The notes under the pieces: model-generated | Seen by the model: only the letters and a program-made list of their open reading frames with translations | The model's database searches: none | Told to the model about the DNA's origin: nothing | Assembly (NCBI GenBank): GCA_947472885.1 | Contig: CANJBX010000022.1 | Location: 1 to 56,313, forward strand | Direction: 5' to 3' | Origin: Hyphomicrobiaceae bacterium | GTDB lineage: Bacteria > Pseudomonadota > Alphaproteobacteria > Rhizobiales > Xanthobacteraceae | DNA length: 56,313 nt | Shown here: piece after piece, positions 26,804-35,248 of the stretch | Numbering within the stretch: position 1 is the first letter of the stretch | Layout: each line of letters begins with the position of its first letter | Program-made: the position numbers and the translations under genes

Positions 26804-28339
26804 ATGTTGCGCGTTGTTTTTGCGCTCGTCGCAGGGCTAGCCGCTGGCTGCGCGGTCCCTGCGATGGGGCAATCCGCTCCGAACGAACTGGTCAAGCAGG
26901 CTGTTGCCGCCGCGGGCGGCGAGCAGGCCTTGCGCGCGCTCAAGACGCTGCGGCTTCAGGGCAATGCACGGTTCTGGGAGCCGGATCAGTCGATCCTCGC
27001 GGGCGGGCTCTCGCTGCTCACCGGCGATTCAAAATTTGTAGCGACCTGGGATTTCGCCAGCGGTGCAACGCGCACCGACTGGGACCGGACTTTCGTCGGG
27101 CAGGGGCCGCAGAAGTATTCTGAAATTGTCATGCCGAAACTGGGTTTCGTGGCGGACGGCAAGGGCACACACGCGATGTCCGGCATTCGCCACGCCGCGC
27201 AACTGCGCGAATTGCAACGCGTCACGCCGCTGCTGCTGCTCAAGATGCTTGACGCGCCGGGCGATGTAGCGTTCGAAGGCGGCCTCAAGCTCAATGCAGC
27301 GGTGCTGCCTGCCGTCACGTTCAAGGAAGGCGGCACGACGTTCCATGTGCTGTTCAACAAGATCACGAAACTGCCGGCGGCGGTGCGAACGCTTGACGAA
27401 GACAGCGTGCGCGGCACCGCGATTTTCGACGTGGTGTACGACAACTGGAAGCCGATGGCCGGCGGCGCCATGCTGCCGCATTTCGTGACCTACACCGTGG
27501 CGGACAATGCGATCTGCCGCATCACCATCACTGAAATGACGCCGAACCCGCAAATCGATTCCGAAATGTTTGCGGCGAGCGTGGAGACCAAGGCCGCATT
27601 CAAGCCGGCATCTACGAACAACGTGCCGTATCAATGGGTGATCCGCCGCCTCAACTTCGGCCGTTTTCTCGATAGCGACGACGTCTTCGTGCCGCAGGGC
27701 GGCAGCCTGAAACTCACCGAGCTTGCGCCGAACGTGCAGCACGTCACCGGCGGTTCGCACAACGGCCTCGTCGTCGGGATGAAGGACGGCGTCGTGGTGT
27801 TCGATGCGCCGGTCAGCGATGGCCAGGCGCGCTGGACCATCGATGCCGCCAAGGCGAAGTACGGCAAGCCGGTCAAGACACTCGTGCTGACGCATCATCA
27901 CAGCGACCATACGGCGGGTGTACGCACCTATATTGCCGAGCGTGCTGCGGTTCTGGTGCCATCACCCAACCGCAAGTATTTCGCGCTGCTGGCGCTGACC
28001 CAGCGTCCGGTGCCGGATGAACTGGAGAAGAAGAAGGTTTCGGCGGATATCGCCGAGATCAAGGACCAGATGGACCTGAAGGACGACGGCATCGAAATCC
28101 ACATCTACCGGATTGCCAACACCCATGCCGACGGCATGCTGATCGCGCACATCATGCCGGCCAACATCGTGTGGGTGACCGATCTGTGGTCGCCCGGCAG
28201 CGAAACGGCGAAGACGCCGGGCACGACCGCGCTGCACGAGGCGCTGAAGAAACATGGCATCCAGGGTGCGACGATTGCCGGGGGGCATGGCGCGACCGCG
28301 CCGCAGGCTGAGCTGGACAGGATTTTCGCGGCGAACTAG
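26804..28339 (+). CDS. Exported metallo-beta-lactamase-fold hydrolase with N-terminal LolA-like domain
   Basis: This 511-residue protein has a signal peptide (cleavage near residue 22, AVPAMG-QS). Residues about 25-270 look like a beta-rich lipoprotein-sorting (LolA-like) domain. The C-terminal half is a metallo-beta-lactamase fold with the metal motif THHHSDH (HxHxDH) near residues 363-369. Later metal ligands are likely in NTHADG and AGGHG. It may act on a periplasmic ester or lactone; the substrate is unknown. The GXD-type specificity of true beta-lactamases cannot be claimed. Confidence 0.85.
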   Translation: MLRVVFALVAGLAAGCAVPAMGQSAPNELVKQAVAAAGGEQALRALKTLRLQGNARFWEPDQSILAGGLSLLTGDSKFVATWDFASGATRTDWDRTFVGQGPQKYSEIVMPKLGFVADGKGTHAMSGIRHAAQLRELQRVTPLLLLKMLDAPGDVAFEGGLKLNAAVLPAVTFKEGGTTFHVLFNKITKLPAAVRTLDEDSVRGTAIFDVVYDNWKPMAGGAMLPHFVTYTVADNAICRITITEMTPNPQIDSEMFAASVETKAAFKPASTNNVPYQWVIRRLNFGRFLDSDDVFVPQGGSLKLTELAPNVQHVTGGSHNGLVVGMKDGVVVFDAPVSDGQARWTIDAAKAKYGKPVKTLVLTHHHSDHTAGVRTYIAERAAVLVPSPNRKYFALLALTQRPVPDELEKKKVSADIAEIKDQMDLKDDGIEIHIYRIANTHADGMLIAHIMPANIVWVTDLWSPGSETAKTPGTTALHEALKKHGIQGATIAGGHGATAPQAELDRIFAAN

Positions 28340-28356
28340 CGCGTCGGCTTGGTTTT

Positions 28357-28405
28357 GGGCAAGATCTTATCCGAAAACCGGCATCCACTTTTCGGGATCA
28401 TGCCC
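28357..28405. repeat. Palindromic intergenic repeat of the rhizobial RIME type
   Basis: The 49-base element begins GGGCAAGATC and ends GGGATCATGCCC, with complementary cores CCGAAAA and TTTTCGG. This matches the short palindromic elements scattered between genes in Rhizobiales (RIME-like). Its last base is the final base of the nadK stop codon. It lies between the convergent MBL-fold and nadK genes, so it could also act as a bidirectional transcript end. Confidence 0.75.
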
Positions 28406-29184
28406 TAGAAATTGAACTGCTCGCGCAGGATGCGTTCGTCCAGACTATGGTCCGGGTCGAACATCATGTTGATCCTGATGCTCTGGTCCATGCTGACCTC
28501 GACGCTGCGCACGTCGCGCACTTCGTCATGATCCGCAACCGCCGCAACCGGACGCTTCGCGGGATCGAGTACCTCAATCGTGACCTGCGCCTTGTCCGGC
28601 AGCAGCGCGCCATGCCAGCGGCGCGGGCGGAACGGGCTGATCGGCGTCAGTGCAAGGAGCGGCGCGCCCATCGGAATGATCGGGCCCTGCACCGACAGGT
28701 TATACGCAGTCGAGCCGGCAGGCGTCGCAATCAGGATGCCGTCGGCGATCAGTTCGGCCAGCCGCTCGCGGCCATCGACCAGCACGCGTAGCCGTGCGGC
28801 CTGATGGCTGGAGCGGAACACCGAGACTTCGTTGATGGCGCGGTATTCCTGCGTCGTACCGGAGATGTCGGTGGTGCGCATGCGCAGCGGATGGATGACG
28901 GTGGTCTGCGCCGCCGCCAGCCGCTCTTCGAGGCCGTCGGCGCTGTAGTCGTTCATCAGGAAGCCGACAGTACCGCGATGCATGCCGTAGATCGGCTTGC
29001 CCGCGGTCATGAATTTATGCAGGGTTTGCAGCATCAGGCCGTCGCCGCCGAGCGCGACGATGACATCGGCGTCTTGCGGCGCGACGGTGCCGTAACGTGC
29101 GGCGAGCGTGGCGCGCGCGGCTTCGGCTTCCGGCGTCTGGCTCGCGATCAGCGCGATCCGCTCGAAGCGGCGGGGAGTGTTCAT
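28405..29184 (-). CDS. nadK: NAD kinase
   Basis: This 259-residue cytosolic enzyme phosphorylates NAD to NADP. The GGDG motif is in [15 protein letters not shown] conserved NE-type motif ([12 protein letters not shown]) and [16 protein letters not shown] follow, both signatures of the family. The ATG at 29184 is chosen because the recognisable fold starts at once (ERIALIASQ). The frame stays open 31 codons upstream without resemblance. It is divergent from cutA. Its stop codon touches the RIME-like repeat. Confidence 0.94.
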   Translation of the reverse strand: MNTPRRFERIALIASQTPEAEAARATLAARYGTVAPQDADVIVALGGDGLMLQTLHKFMTAGKPIYGMHRGTVGFLMNDYSADGLEERLAAAQTTVIHPLRMRTTDISGTTQEYRAINEVSVFRSSHQAARLRVLVDGRERLAELIADGILIATPAGSTAYNLSVQGPIIPMGAPLLALTPISPFRPRRWHGALLPDKAQVTIEVLDPAKRPVAAVADHDEVRDVRSVEVSMDQSIRINMMFDPDHSLDERILREQFNF

Positions 29185-29237
29185 GGGTACGCCTGATACT
29201 GAAGTTGCGATAAAGCCGGTGGTTTGAAAGGGCCGAA

Positions 29238-29573
29238 ATGGAACGGATGGTTCTGGTCTATACAACTTACCCTTCAATTGTCGAGGCGGAGAAGGCCGGC
29301 CGTGTGCTGGTCGAGCGCCAACTGGCGGCCTGCGTTAACATCCTGCCGGGGATGGTCTCGATTTATCGCTGGGAAGGCGCGCTGGAGCGGGCCGAGGAGG
29401 CGGTGATGATCGTCAAGACCCGCGCCGCGCTCGCCGATGCGGTCAGCGCCGCCGTTAAGGAAATGCACGCCTATGAAACGCCGGCGATTCTGGTGATCCC
29501 GCTGGAGAAGGTCGATCCGCATTATCTCGCGTGGATGTCGGCGGAAACCGCGCCCGCATCGCGCAACGTGTAA
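29238..29573 (+). CDS. cutA: CutA family divalent-cation tolerance protein
   Basis: This 111-residue protein has the complete trimeric CutA1 fold: [40 protein letters not shown], and the C-terminal [14 protein letters not shown]. It was named for copper tolerance in E. coli, but the molecular role of CutA is still unclear. The ATG at 29238 starts at the first beta strand. The coding start is 53 bases from the divergent nadK start. Confidence 0.94.
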   Translation: MERMVLVYTTYPSIVEAEKAGRVLVERQLAACVNILPGMVSIYRWEGALERAEEAVMIVKTRAALADAVSAAVKEMHAYETPAILVIPLEKVDPHYLAWMSAETAPASRNV

Positions 29574-29793
29574 TTCCCGCAGCAAAGCCGCAGCGCCGCC
29601 TGCATGCCGCCGTGAACATGAATGGCAGGCAACCGGCTTTGTTATTTCCAGTTCAGCTACATGAACCGCACCGAAGGACGCGCTTCAGAACGCGTTCAGT
29701 GACGGCTCGCTAGTGTTGTTGCAAGGCCGGTGAAAGTCCGGTCGAAACGCGACAGCGGCTCTCTTGAGCCGCAACAGGAAAAGGAATTCGTCC

Positions 29794-30090
29794 ATGTTTA
29801 CCAAAATCGCAGCCGCCGTTATCGCCGCTTCGCTGGTTGCCGCTCCGGCGATGACGCTCACGGCCTCCGCTCAGGGTGCTGCTCCCTCGAAGGTTGTCAC
29901 CACGACCACGACCGTGAAGGCCGGCCCGAACGTCAAGGTGGTCAAGAAGGTCCGGATCGCCAAGCATCGCGCGCACCATGTTCGCGTGAAGCATGTGAAG
30001 GTGATCAAGATGAGCCACGCCCGCAAGCATCATCGCGCCCATGTCGTGCGCAACCTGCAGGCGCCGGTGAAGCCGGTCGGCCGGATCTAA
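29794..30090 (+). CDS. Small exported His/Lys/Arg-rich protein, function unknown
   Basis: This 98-residue protein has a clear signal peptide (AAVIAASLVAAPAMTLTASA, cleavage near residue 26). The mature part is very basic and histidine-rich, with phrases such as KHRAHHVRVKHVKVIK and HARKHHRAHVVR. No family is recognised. The composition would suit metal or anionic-surface binding. AAAAGGAA lies about 10 bases before the ATG. The 220 bases between cutA and this gene hold no other gene. A strong terminator follows, so it is probably a single-gene transcript. Confidence 0.7.
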   Translation: MFTKIAAAVIAASLVAAPAMTLTASAQGAAPSKVVTTTTTVKAGPNVKVVKKVRIAKHRAHHVRVKHVKVIKMSHARKHHRAHVVRNLQAPVKPVGRI

Positions 30091-30134
30091 GCGAAGTCTG
30101 CTTTCCCCCGAGCTGATTTCGCCTTGCACAGGAG

Positions 30135-30165
30135 AGGCTGGCCGAAAGGCCGGCCTTTCTTGTTT
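30135..30165 (+). terminator. Rho-independent terminator of the His-rich protein gene
   Basis: AGGCTGGCC and GGCCGGCCT pair around GAAA (with one G-T pair). TTTCTTGTTTT follows. It starts about 45 bases after the stop codon and separates this gene from the cobalamin riboswitch. Confidence 0.8.
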
Positions 30166-30218
30166 TCCGCGCCGATTCCATTGCTTGACTCAGGCTGCCC
30201 GCGTGCGCGAATATTTTA

Positions 30219-30416
30219 CCGTGCTGGTTCCCCGAGCGATCGGGGACGAAAGAGGGAACACGGAACGGCGCACTTTTCGCAAGTAAAGCGCGTTCAATCC
30301 GTGGCTGCCCCCGCAACTGTAAGCGGCGAGTTTCGCGTCCATCCATGGTCACTGGGAAACCGGGAAGGCCGGACGCAAGACAATGACCCGCGAGCCAGGA
30401 GACCTGCCGGCACAGT
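30219..30416 (+). promoter_or_regulatory. Cobalamin (adenosylcobalamin-type) riboswitch
   Basis: The aptamer landmarks occur in order: GTGCTGGTTCC at 30221, AGAGGGAACACGG, then GGCTGCCCCCGCAACTGTA, then CACTGGGAAACCGGGAAGG, and the B12 box GCCAGGAGACCTGCC near 30394-30409. All lie on the plus strand, upstream of the TonB-dependent receptor. In this class, bound cobalamin normally represses the downstream uptake gene. About 240 bases separate the aptamer from the receptor start, and no clear U-tract terminator was found there. Control may be translational or use a distal element. Confidence 0.93.
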
Positions 30417-30658
30417 CACCCACCCGGTGGACGGGGATGTCCATACGGAGCGGTTCGCAGCGGTGACATGAACCGATGCGAAGGCCGTGCGGGTGCAACA
30501 ACCTCCACGACTTCGAGAAGCCTGAGCGATGTTGCGGCGAAAGCCACGACTAGCTCGCGTATGTGTGGCGTTTGTGCCTTCGCGTGCGTCCTTCGCATCA
30601 TCAGATGTCATCAGCGGCGTTCCGCGAAAAGCGGGGGCCGGGGCGAAGGGGCGTGGCT

Positions 30659-32737
30659 ATGGACTGGAAGCAACGGCGTCGGCATTTTCTCGATCAGGTT
30701 TTCCCGCGTGCTGCGATGTGCAGCGGGCTGGCTTTTGGGTTTGCGTTCGGCGTAACGCTGCCCGCGCATGCGCAGCAGAATCCGCAGGCGCTGCCGGAAA
30801 TTTCGGTGACGCAAAGCCGCCTCGGCCAGGGCATCGTCGGCACTTCCACCACCATCATCACCAGCGAGGAAATCGAGCGTTCGCCGGGCGCCACGCTGCA
30901 GGATCTATTGTCGCGGCAGCCGGGCATCCAGCTTCAGACCATTCTCGGCGGCGTCAACGGCGCATCGACCGTGGTGGACATGCGCGGCTTCGGCGCGTTC
31001 GGCACTTCCAATACGCTGGTGCTGATCAACGGCCGCCGCCTGAACGACGTCGATATGGCCGGCGTCGATTTCGCCTCGATCCCGCGCGCCAGCATCGAGC
31101 GCATCGAGATCAGCCGCGGCAACTCCGGGGCGGTGCTGTACGGCGATAACGCCGTAGGCGGCGTCATCAACATCGTCACCAAGACCAATATCGGCAAGGC
31201 GCCGGCGTTGCGGATCGAGGGGGCGTTCGGTTCGTTCAAGCAGCATGAAGGGACGGTCGCGGCCTACGGGTCAGCCGGAAAGCTCACCGCTTCGACCTAC
31301 GTCAACGGCATCGAATCCGATGGCTATCGCAACAACAACGTGATGCGGCAGCATTCTGCGGTCGGCGACATACGCTACACCGCTGACGAGGGTTCGCTTT
31401 CGCTCAACGTTTCGGGCGACGACCAGCATCTCGGCCTGCCGGGCGTGCGAAAGATCACCGGAACGATCAATGAGTTCCTGTCCAATCCCAAGGGCGCGAC
31501 CACGCCGCTCGATTACGGCGACAAGCAGGGCTTTAACGTTACGCTCGGTATGACGCGGATGGTGACGCCCGGCACCGAGGTCGTGCTTGACGGAAGCTGG
31601 CGCTACAAGGCGCAGCAAACTGCAGCGCTCTTGCAATTTCAGGAAAACTATATCGATACGAAGCTCGCGACGGCTTCATTCACGCCGCGCGTCATCAATA
31701 ATGTTGCGTTGATGGGAATGCCGGTGAAGACGATTGCCGGCGTTGATATCTACAATTCGATCTATGGGTCCAGCCGTTCGGTGCGCAAGGGCGACTTGCC
31801 CAACCACCATTATGACATCAACCAGACCAGCATCGCGCCTTATGCGCAGTCGACCTGGTCGGTGCGTCCGAATGTCGATATCAGCGCGGGCGCGCGCATC
31901 CATTACAATAATATTTCCGCGCGGGATATTTATGATCCGACAGCGCCGTCGAGCTTCCCCCCGCCACAGGCCATTCCGCTCGACAAGCTGGACGTCGCGC
32001 GGGCCTATCACTTCGGCATCGAGTATCGCCCGCTGGACTATTTCACCTTGTTCGGGCGCGCCGCGCGCAGCTTCAGGTTCGCGAATGTTGACGAGCGTGT
32101 GGGGCTTGCGCCCTTCGGCGATCCGACGAACTTCAATCTGAAGACACAGGTATCGCGGGACTACGAAGGAGGGTTCCGCTTTCGCTGGGCCAAGTTCGAA
32201 TTGCAATCTTCGATCTACGACATGTTGCTGACCAACGAATTGCATTTCGACCCGGTCAATTTCGTCAGCCTCAATCTCGACCCCACGCGGCGCTACGGCT
32301 TTGAAAACATGGCGACGTGGCACGCCGCCAATACCCTGCGGTTCTCGGGCGGGCTTTCCTATACCCGCTCGGTGTTCCGGGAGGGAGTGAACTCGGGTCA
32401 TGAAGTGCCGGTAGTGTCGCGCTGGACTGAAAGCGCCGCGGTGTCGTGGGATATCTGGCAGAAGTATCTCACGCTTGATGCGGTGGTGCGCTACGTCGGC
32501 GCGCGCCGGCTCGACAACGATCAGGCGAATTTCCAGCGCATGATCCCGCCGCACACGACAACGGATATTCGCATCGGCGGCGAGTGGGACAAGTTCTTCT
32601 GGTCGTTCGCCGTGCAGAACCTGTTTGACGTGTCATATTACGAATACGGCGTGGCGAGTACGGCGACATTCGGCAATTCCAATGTCTATCCGTTGCCGGG
32701 CCGGGTCTGGATGGCGCGTGGCGGCGTCAAGTTCTGA
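30659..32737 (+). CDS. TonB-dependent outer-membrane receptor, probable cobalamin transporter
   Basis: This 692-residue protein has a signal peptide (cleavage near residue 39, LPAHA-QQ). A plug domain follows (about 45-170: LPEISVTQSR, SPGATLQDLLSRQPGIQ, VVDMRGFG, VLINGRRL, GNSGAVLYGDNAVGGVINIVT), then a 22-strand-type barrel. The chain ends in the terminal phenylalanine typical of outer-membrane proteins. The upstream cobalamin riboswitch argues for vitamin B12 uptake (BtuB-like). The ATG at 30659 precedes the signal peptide directly; an upstream open stretch is not family-like. No BtuFCD transporter genes are in the window. Confidence 0.88.
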   Translation: MDWKQRRRHFLDQVFPRAAMCSGLAFGFAFGVTLPAHAQQNPQALPEISVTQSRLGQGIVGTSTTIITSEEIERSPGATLQDLLSRQPGIQLQTILGGVNGASTVVDMRGFGAFGTSNTLVLINGRRLNDVDMAGVDFASIPRASIERIEISRGNSGAVLYGDNAVGGVINIVTKTNIGKAPALRIEGAFGSFKQHEGTVAAYGSAGKLTASTYVNGIESDGYRNNNVMRQHSAVGDIRYTADEGSLSLNVSGDDQHLGLPGVRKITGTINEFLSNPKGATTPLDYGDKQGFNVTLGMTRMVTPGTEVVLDGSWRYKAQQTAALLQFQENYIDTKLATASFTPRVINNVALMGMPVKTIAGVDIYNSIYGSSRSVRKGDLPNHHYDINQTSIAPYAQSTWSVRPNVDISAGARIHYNNISARDIYDPTAPSSFPPPQAIPLDKLDVARAYHFGIEYRPLDYFTLFGRAARSFRFANVDERVGLAPFGDPTNFNLKTQVSRDYEGGFRFRWAKFELQSSIYDMLLTNELHFDPVNFVSLNLDPTRRYGFENMATWHAANTLRFSGGLSYTRSVFREGVNSGHEVPVVSRWTESAAVSWDIWQKYLTLDAVVRYVGARRLDNDQANFQRMIPPHTTTDIRIGGEWDKFFWSFAVQNLFDVSYYEYGVASTATFGNSNVYPLPGRVWMARGGVKF

Positions 32738-32750
32738 TCCTGGCGATTGA

Positions 32751-34007
32751 CTAGTCCGCGCGCGGCATCGTGCGGAACGCCAGCACCGCGACCGTAAGAT
32801 TGGCCGCGCCAAGCAACATCAGGAGGGCAGGCGTGGAAACGCCGGCCGCCTGCATCAACGCGACCGCGATGCTGGCGCCCGTCATGAAGGCGGCATTGAG
32901 GACATTGACGGCAGCGACAACGCGCGCACGGCGTTCCGCGCCGGCCCAGACCTGAATGGCGGTGAACGACGGCACGATGAACAGGCCGCCCGCGACGGCG
33001 ATGCCGGTCAGTGCCGCTGCGACATGCAGGCCGGTAATCGAGTCATAGAGCGCGCGGGCATCGGCGATCTGCACGGTGCCGGTCGCCAGCCATCCAAGAT
33101 CGATGGAGAAAATGCCCAGCAACGCGGCGGCGATGGGGATCGGCGTCAGCACGACGCGCCCGCGCGCGATCAGCGAGGCCAGCGCGGAGCCGGCGCCGAC
33201 CGCTATCGAGAAGATGGCGAGGAAAACGATCAGCACGTCCTCGCTGCCGCCGAAGTGATTTTTCGCCAGCGGCGGCAGCAGCGCCAGGATGACCGCGCCA
33301 TCGAGCCAGAACCAGCTTACGACCAGCGCCGCCCACCATTGCCGCTTGTCGGCCTTCAATTCGCGCACGAGGCGAAACGTCGATGCGGCGATGTTGGTGC
33401 TGATGCGCAGGTCCGGTGCGGCGCGGCCGCTGGGCGGGATGAAGCGCGCGGTGGCCCAGCACGACAGCGCCAGCAGCATCATCAGGCCGGCGAACGAGGC
33501 GGGATCGCCGCCGTTGCGCGCTGCGATTCCGCCAACGATGGTGCCAGTGAGGATCGCAACGAATGTCGCGCCTTCGACCAGCGCATTCGCGGTCGGCAGT
33601 TCGGCGCGCGTCATGTGGTCGGGCAAGATGCCGTACTTGATCGGGCCGAACAGCGCCGACACCACGCCGAACAGGAAAAGCGCCACGAACAGCACGAATA
33701 CCGAATGGCTCCAGAAGCCGGCGACCGCGACGCCGGCGATGGCGATTTCCGCGAGCTTCAGCCGCTCGGCGACGCGCGCCTTGTCGAAGCGGTCGGCAAT
33801 CTCGCCGCCGAGTGCGGACAGCACAAAGAACGGAAAGATGAACACCGCGCCCGCAAGCGAGATCAGCGCCTGCGCGTTTTCCGCCGACAGCTTGAACAGG
33901 ATCAGGAACACCAGCGAGGTCTTGAGAAAATTGTCGTTGAACGCGCTGAAGAACTGGCACCAGAACAAAGGTGCGAAGCGCCGCGTCGTCATGAGGGTCC
34001 AGAACAT
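32751..34007 (-). CDS. MFS transporter of the LplT/Aas-type lysophospholipid flippase group
   Basis: This 418-residue protein has about 12 membrane helices. The N terminus FAPLFWCQFFSAFNDNFLKT with the FNDN motif resembles LplT and the MFS half of acyl-ACP-phospholipid acyltransferase fusions. No acyltransferase or AMP-ligase domain is attached or adjacent, so the lysophospholipid role is inference. The start is not settled: the ATG at 34007 or one five codons downstream (MTTRRF) are both possible. It converges on the TonB receptor with 13 bases between stop codons. Confidence 0.8.
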   Translation of the reverse strand: MFWTLMTTRRFAPLFWCQFFSAFNDNFLKTSLVFLILFKLSAENAQALISLAGAVFIFPFFVLSALGGEIADRFDKARVAERLKLAEIAIAGVAVAGFWSHSVFVLFVALFLFGVVSALFGPIKYGILPDHMTRAELPTANALVEGATFVAILTGTIVGGIAARNGGDPASFAGLMMLLALSCWATARFIPPSGRAAPDLRISTNIAASTFRLVRELKADKRQWWAALVVSWFWLDGAVILALLPPLAKNHFGGSEDVLIVFLAIFSIAVGAGSALASLIARGRVVLTPIPIAAALLGIFSIDLGWLATGTVQIADARALYDSITGLHVAAALTGIAVAGGLFIVPSFTAIQVWAGAERRARVVAAVNVLNAAFMTGASIAVALMQAAGVSTPALLMLLGAANLTVAVLAFRTMPRAD

Positions 34008-34213
34008 CGGCGGCTATTGGTTCTCTGCGTGTGAATCCGGAAGTGGGCAGGGAGGGCAGCGTAGGGTGTACGGTCTGGCGAGCATAGCCTGTGGGCACGA
34101 TAAGTTGCGCTGATGCAGGCGTTGATGCTTGAGTTGCCGTGCCGGTGCACAGATAATCCCGGTTGCGTCACCACAATAAGTCGCGAACGCGGCACGCTTT
34201 CAGGGAGGGTTTC

Positions 34214-35188
34214 ATGCGCCGGATTTTAGGCGGTCTTGTCTTGCTGGCCGGTATGTTCGCGGCAATTGCCAGCGTTGCGGCCCAGAACTATCCGACCCAT
34301 CCCATCACGCTCGTCGTGCCGTTTCCCGCCGGCAGCACCACCGATCTCGTCGGCCGCATTCTGGCGGATCGTCTGGGCGACGCGCTCGGCCAGCGTGTCG
34401 TGATCGACAATCGCGGCGGCGCGGGCGGCGTCGTCGGTTCGGAAGGCGTGATGCGTGCGGAGCCGGATGGCTACACGCTGCTGATGGGCACCATCGGCAC
34501 GCATTCGATCAACCCCTACGTCTATCCGAAGATAGCCTATGACCCTATTCAGGACTTCACGCCGATCATCCAGTTCGGCACCGCGCCGAACGTGCTGGTC
34601 GTGCATCCTTCGCTGCCGGTGAAAACGGTCAAGGACCTGATCGACTACGTGCGCGAGCTGCCGGGCAAGACGAATTACGCCTCGTCGGGCAACGGCACGT
34701 CGAACCATCTGTCGGGTGCGATGTTCGTGTCGCGCGAAGGGCTTGTGGCATCGCATGTGCCGTATCGCGGCGGCGCGCAGGCGATCACCGATCTGCTGCG
34801 CGGCGAAGTGCAGTTCATGTTCTACCATTATCTGCCGCTGCTGCCGCACATTGCCGAGGGCAAGCTGCGCGCAATTGCCATCACCAGCGCCAACCGTATT
34901 TCCGCGCTGCCGGACGTTCCGACGATGGGGCAGGCCGGCGTCAAGGATTTCGAAGTGTCGGCATGGTTCGCGGTCTATGGTCCGGCCAAGATGCCGCCGG
35001 CGCTGGTCGAGAAACTCAACACCACGATTGCGGGAATCATGAAATCCGAAGCGACCCGGAAAAGCCTAACCGACCAGGGCATCGACCCTGTCTTTGGTAC
35101 GCCGCAGGACCTGCTGGCGCTGACCAGGTCGGAAATGCTGCGCTGGCAGAAGGCGGTCGAGCAGGCGGGCGCCAAGCTGTCGCAATAA
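34214..35188 (+). CDS. Tripartite tricarboxylate transporter solute-binding protein (TctC/Bug family), third orphan
   Basis: This 324-residue periplasmic protein has a signal peptide (cleavage near residue 20, ASVAA-QNY). Bug motifs are YPTHPITLVVPFPAGSTTD, VVIDNRGGAGGVVGSE, DGYTLLMGTIGTH and IAYDPIQDF. GGGAGGG lies 7 bases before the ATG at 34214. As with the other two copies, no membrane TctA/TctB genes are near. The motifs differ enough from copies 1 and 2 that these are separate family members, not a recent duplication. Confidence 0.91.
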   Translation: MRRILGGLVLLAGMFAAIASVAAQNYPTHPITLVVPFPAGSTTDLVGRILADRLGDALGQRVVIDNRGGAGGVVGSEGVMRAEPDGYTLLMGTIGTHSINPYVYPKIAYDPIQDFTPIIQFGTAPNVLVVHPSLPVKTVKDLIDYVRELPGKTNYASSGNGTSNHLSGAMFVSREGLVASHVPYRGGAQAITDLLRGEVQFMFYHYLPLLPHIAEGKLRAIAITSANRISALPDVPTMGQAGVKDFEVSAWFAVYGPAKMPPALVEKLNTTIAGIMKSEATRKSLTDQGIDPVFGTPQDLLALTRSEMLRWQKAVEQAGAKLSQ

Positions 35189-35248
35189 GTCTGCAGGCGA
35201 GATTCTCCGGCGCGCGGGCGAGGGGCGAATCGGCGTAATTCATTGCGC

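Noticed and set aside
30259-30290. GGAAC...CGTT inside the riboswitch
   Set aside because: The spacing is about 22 bases, outside the EcfG range, and the bases belong to the aptamer.
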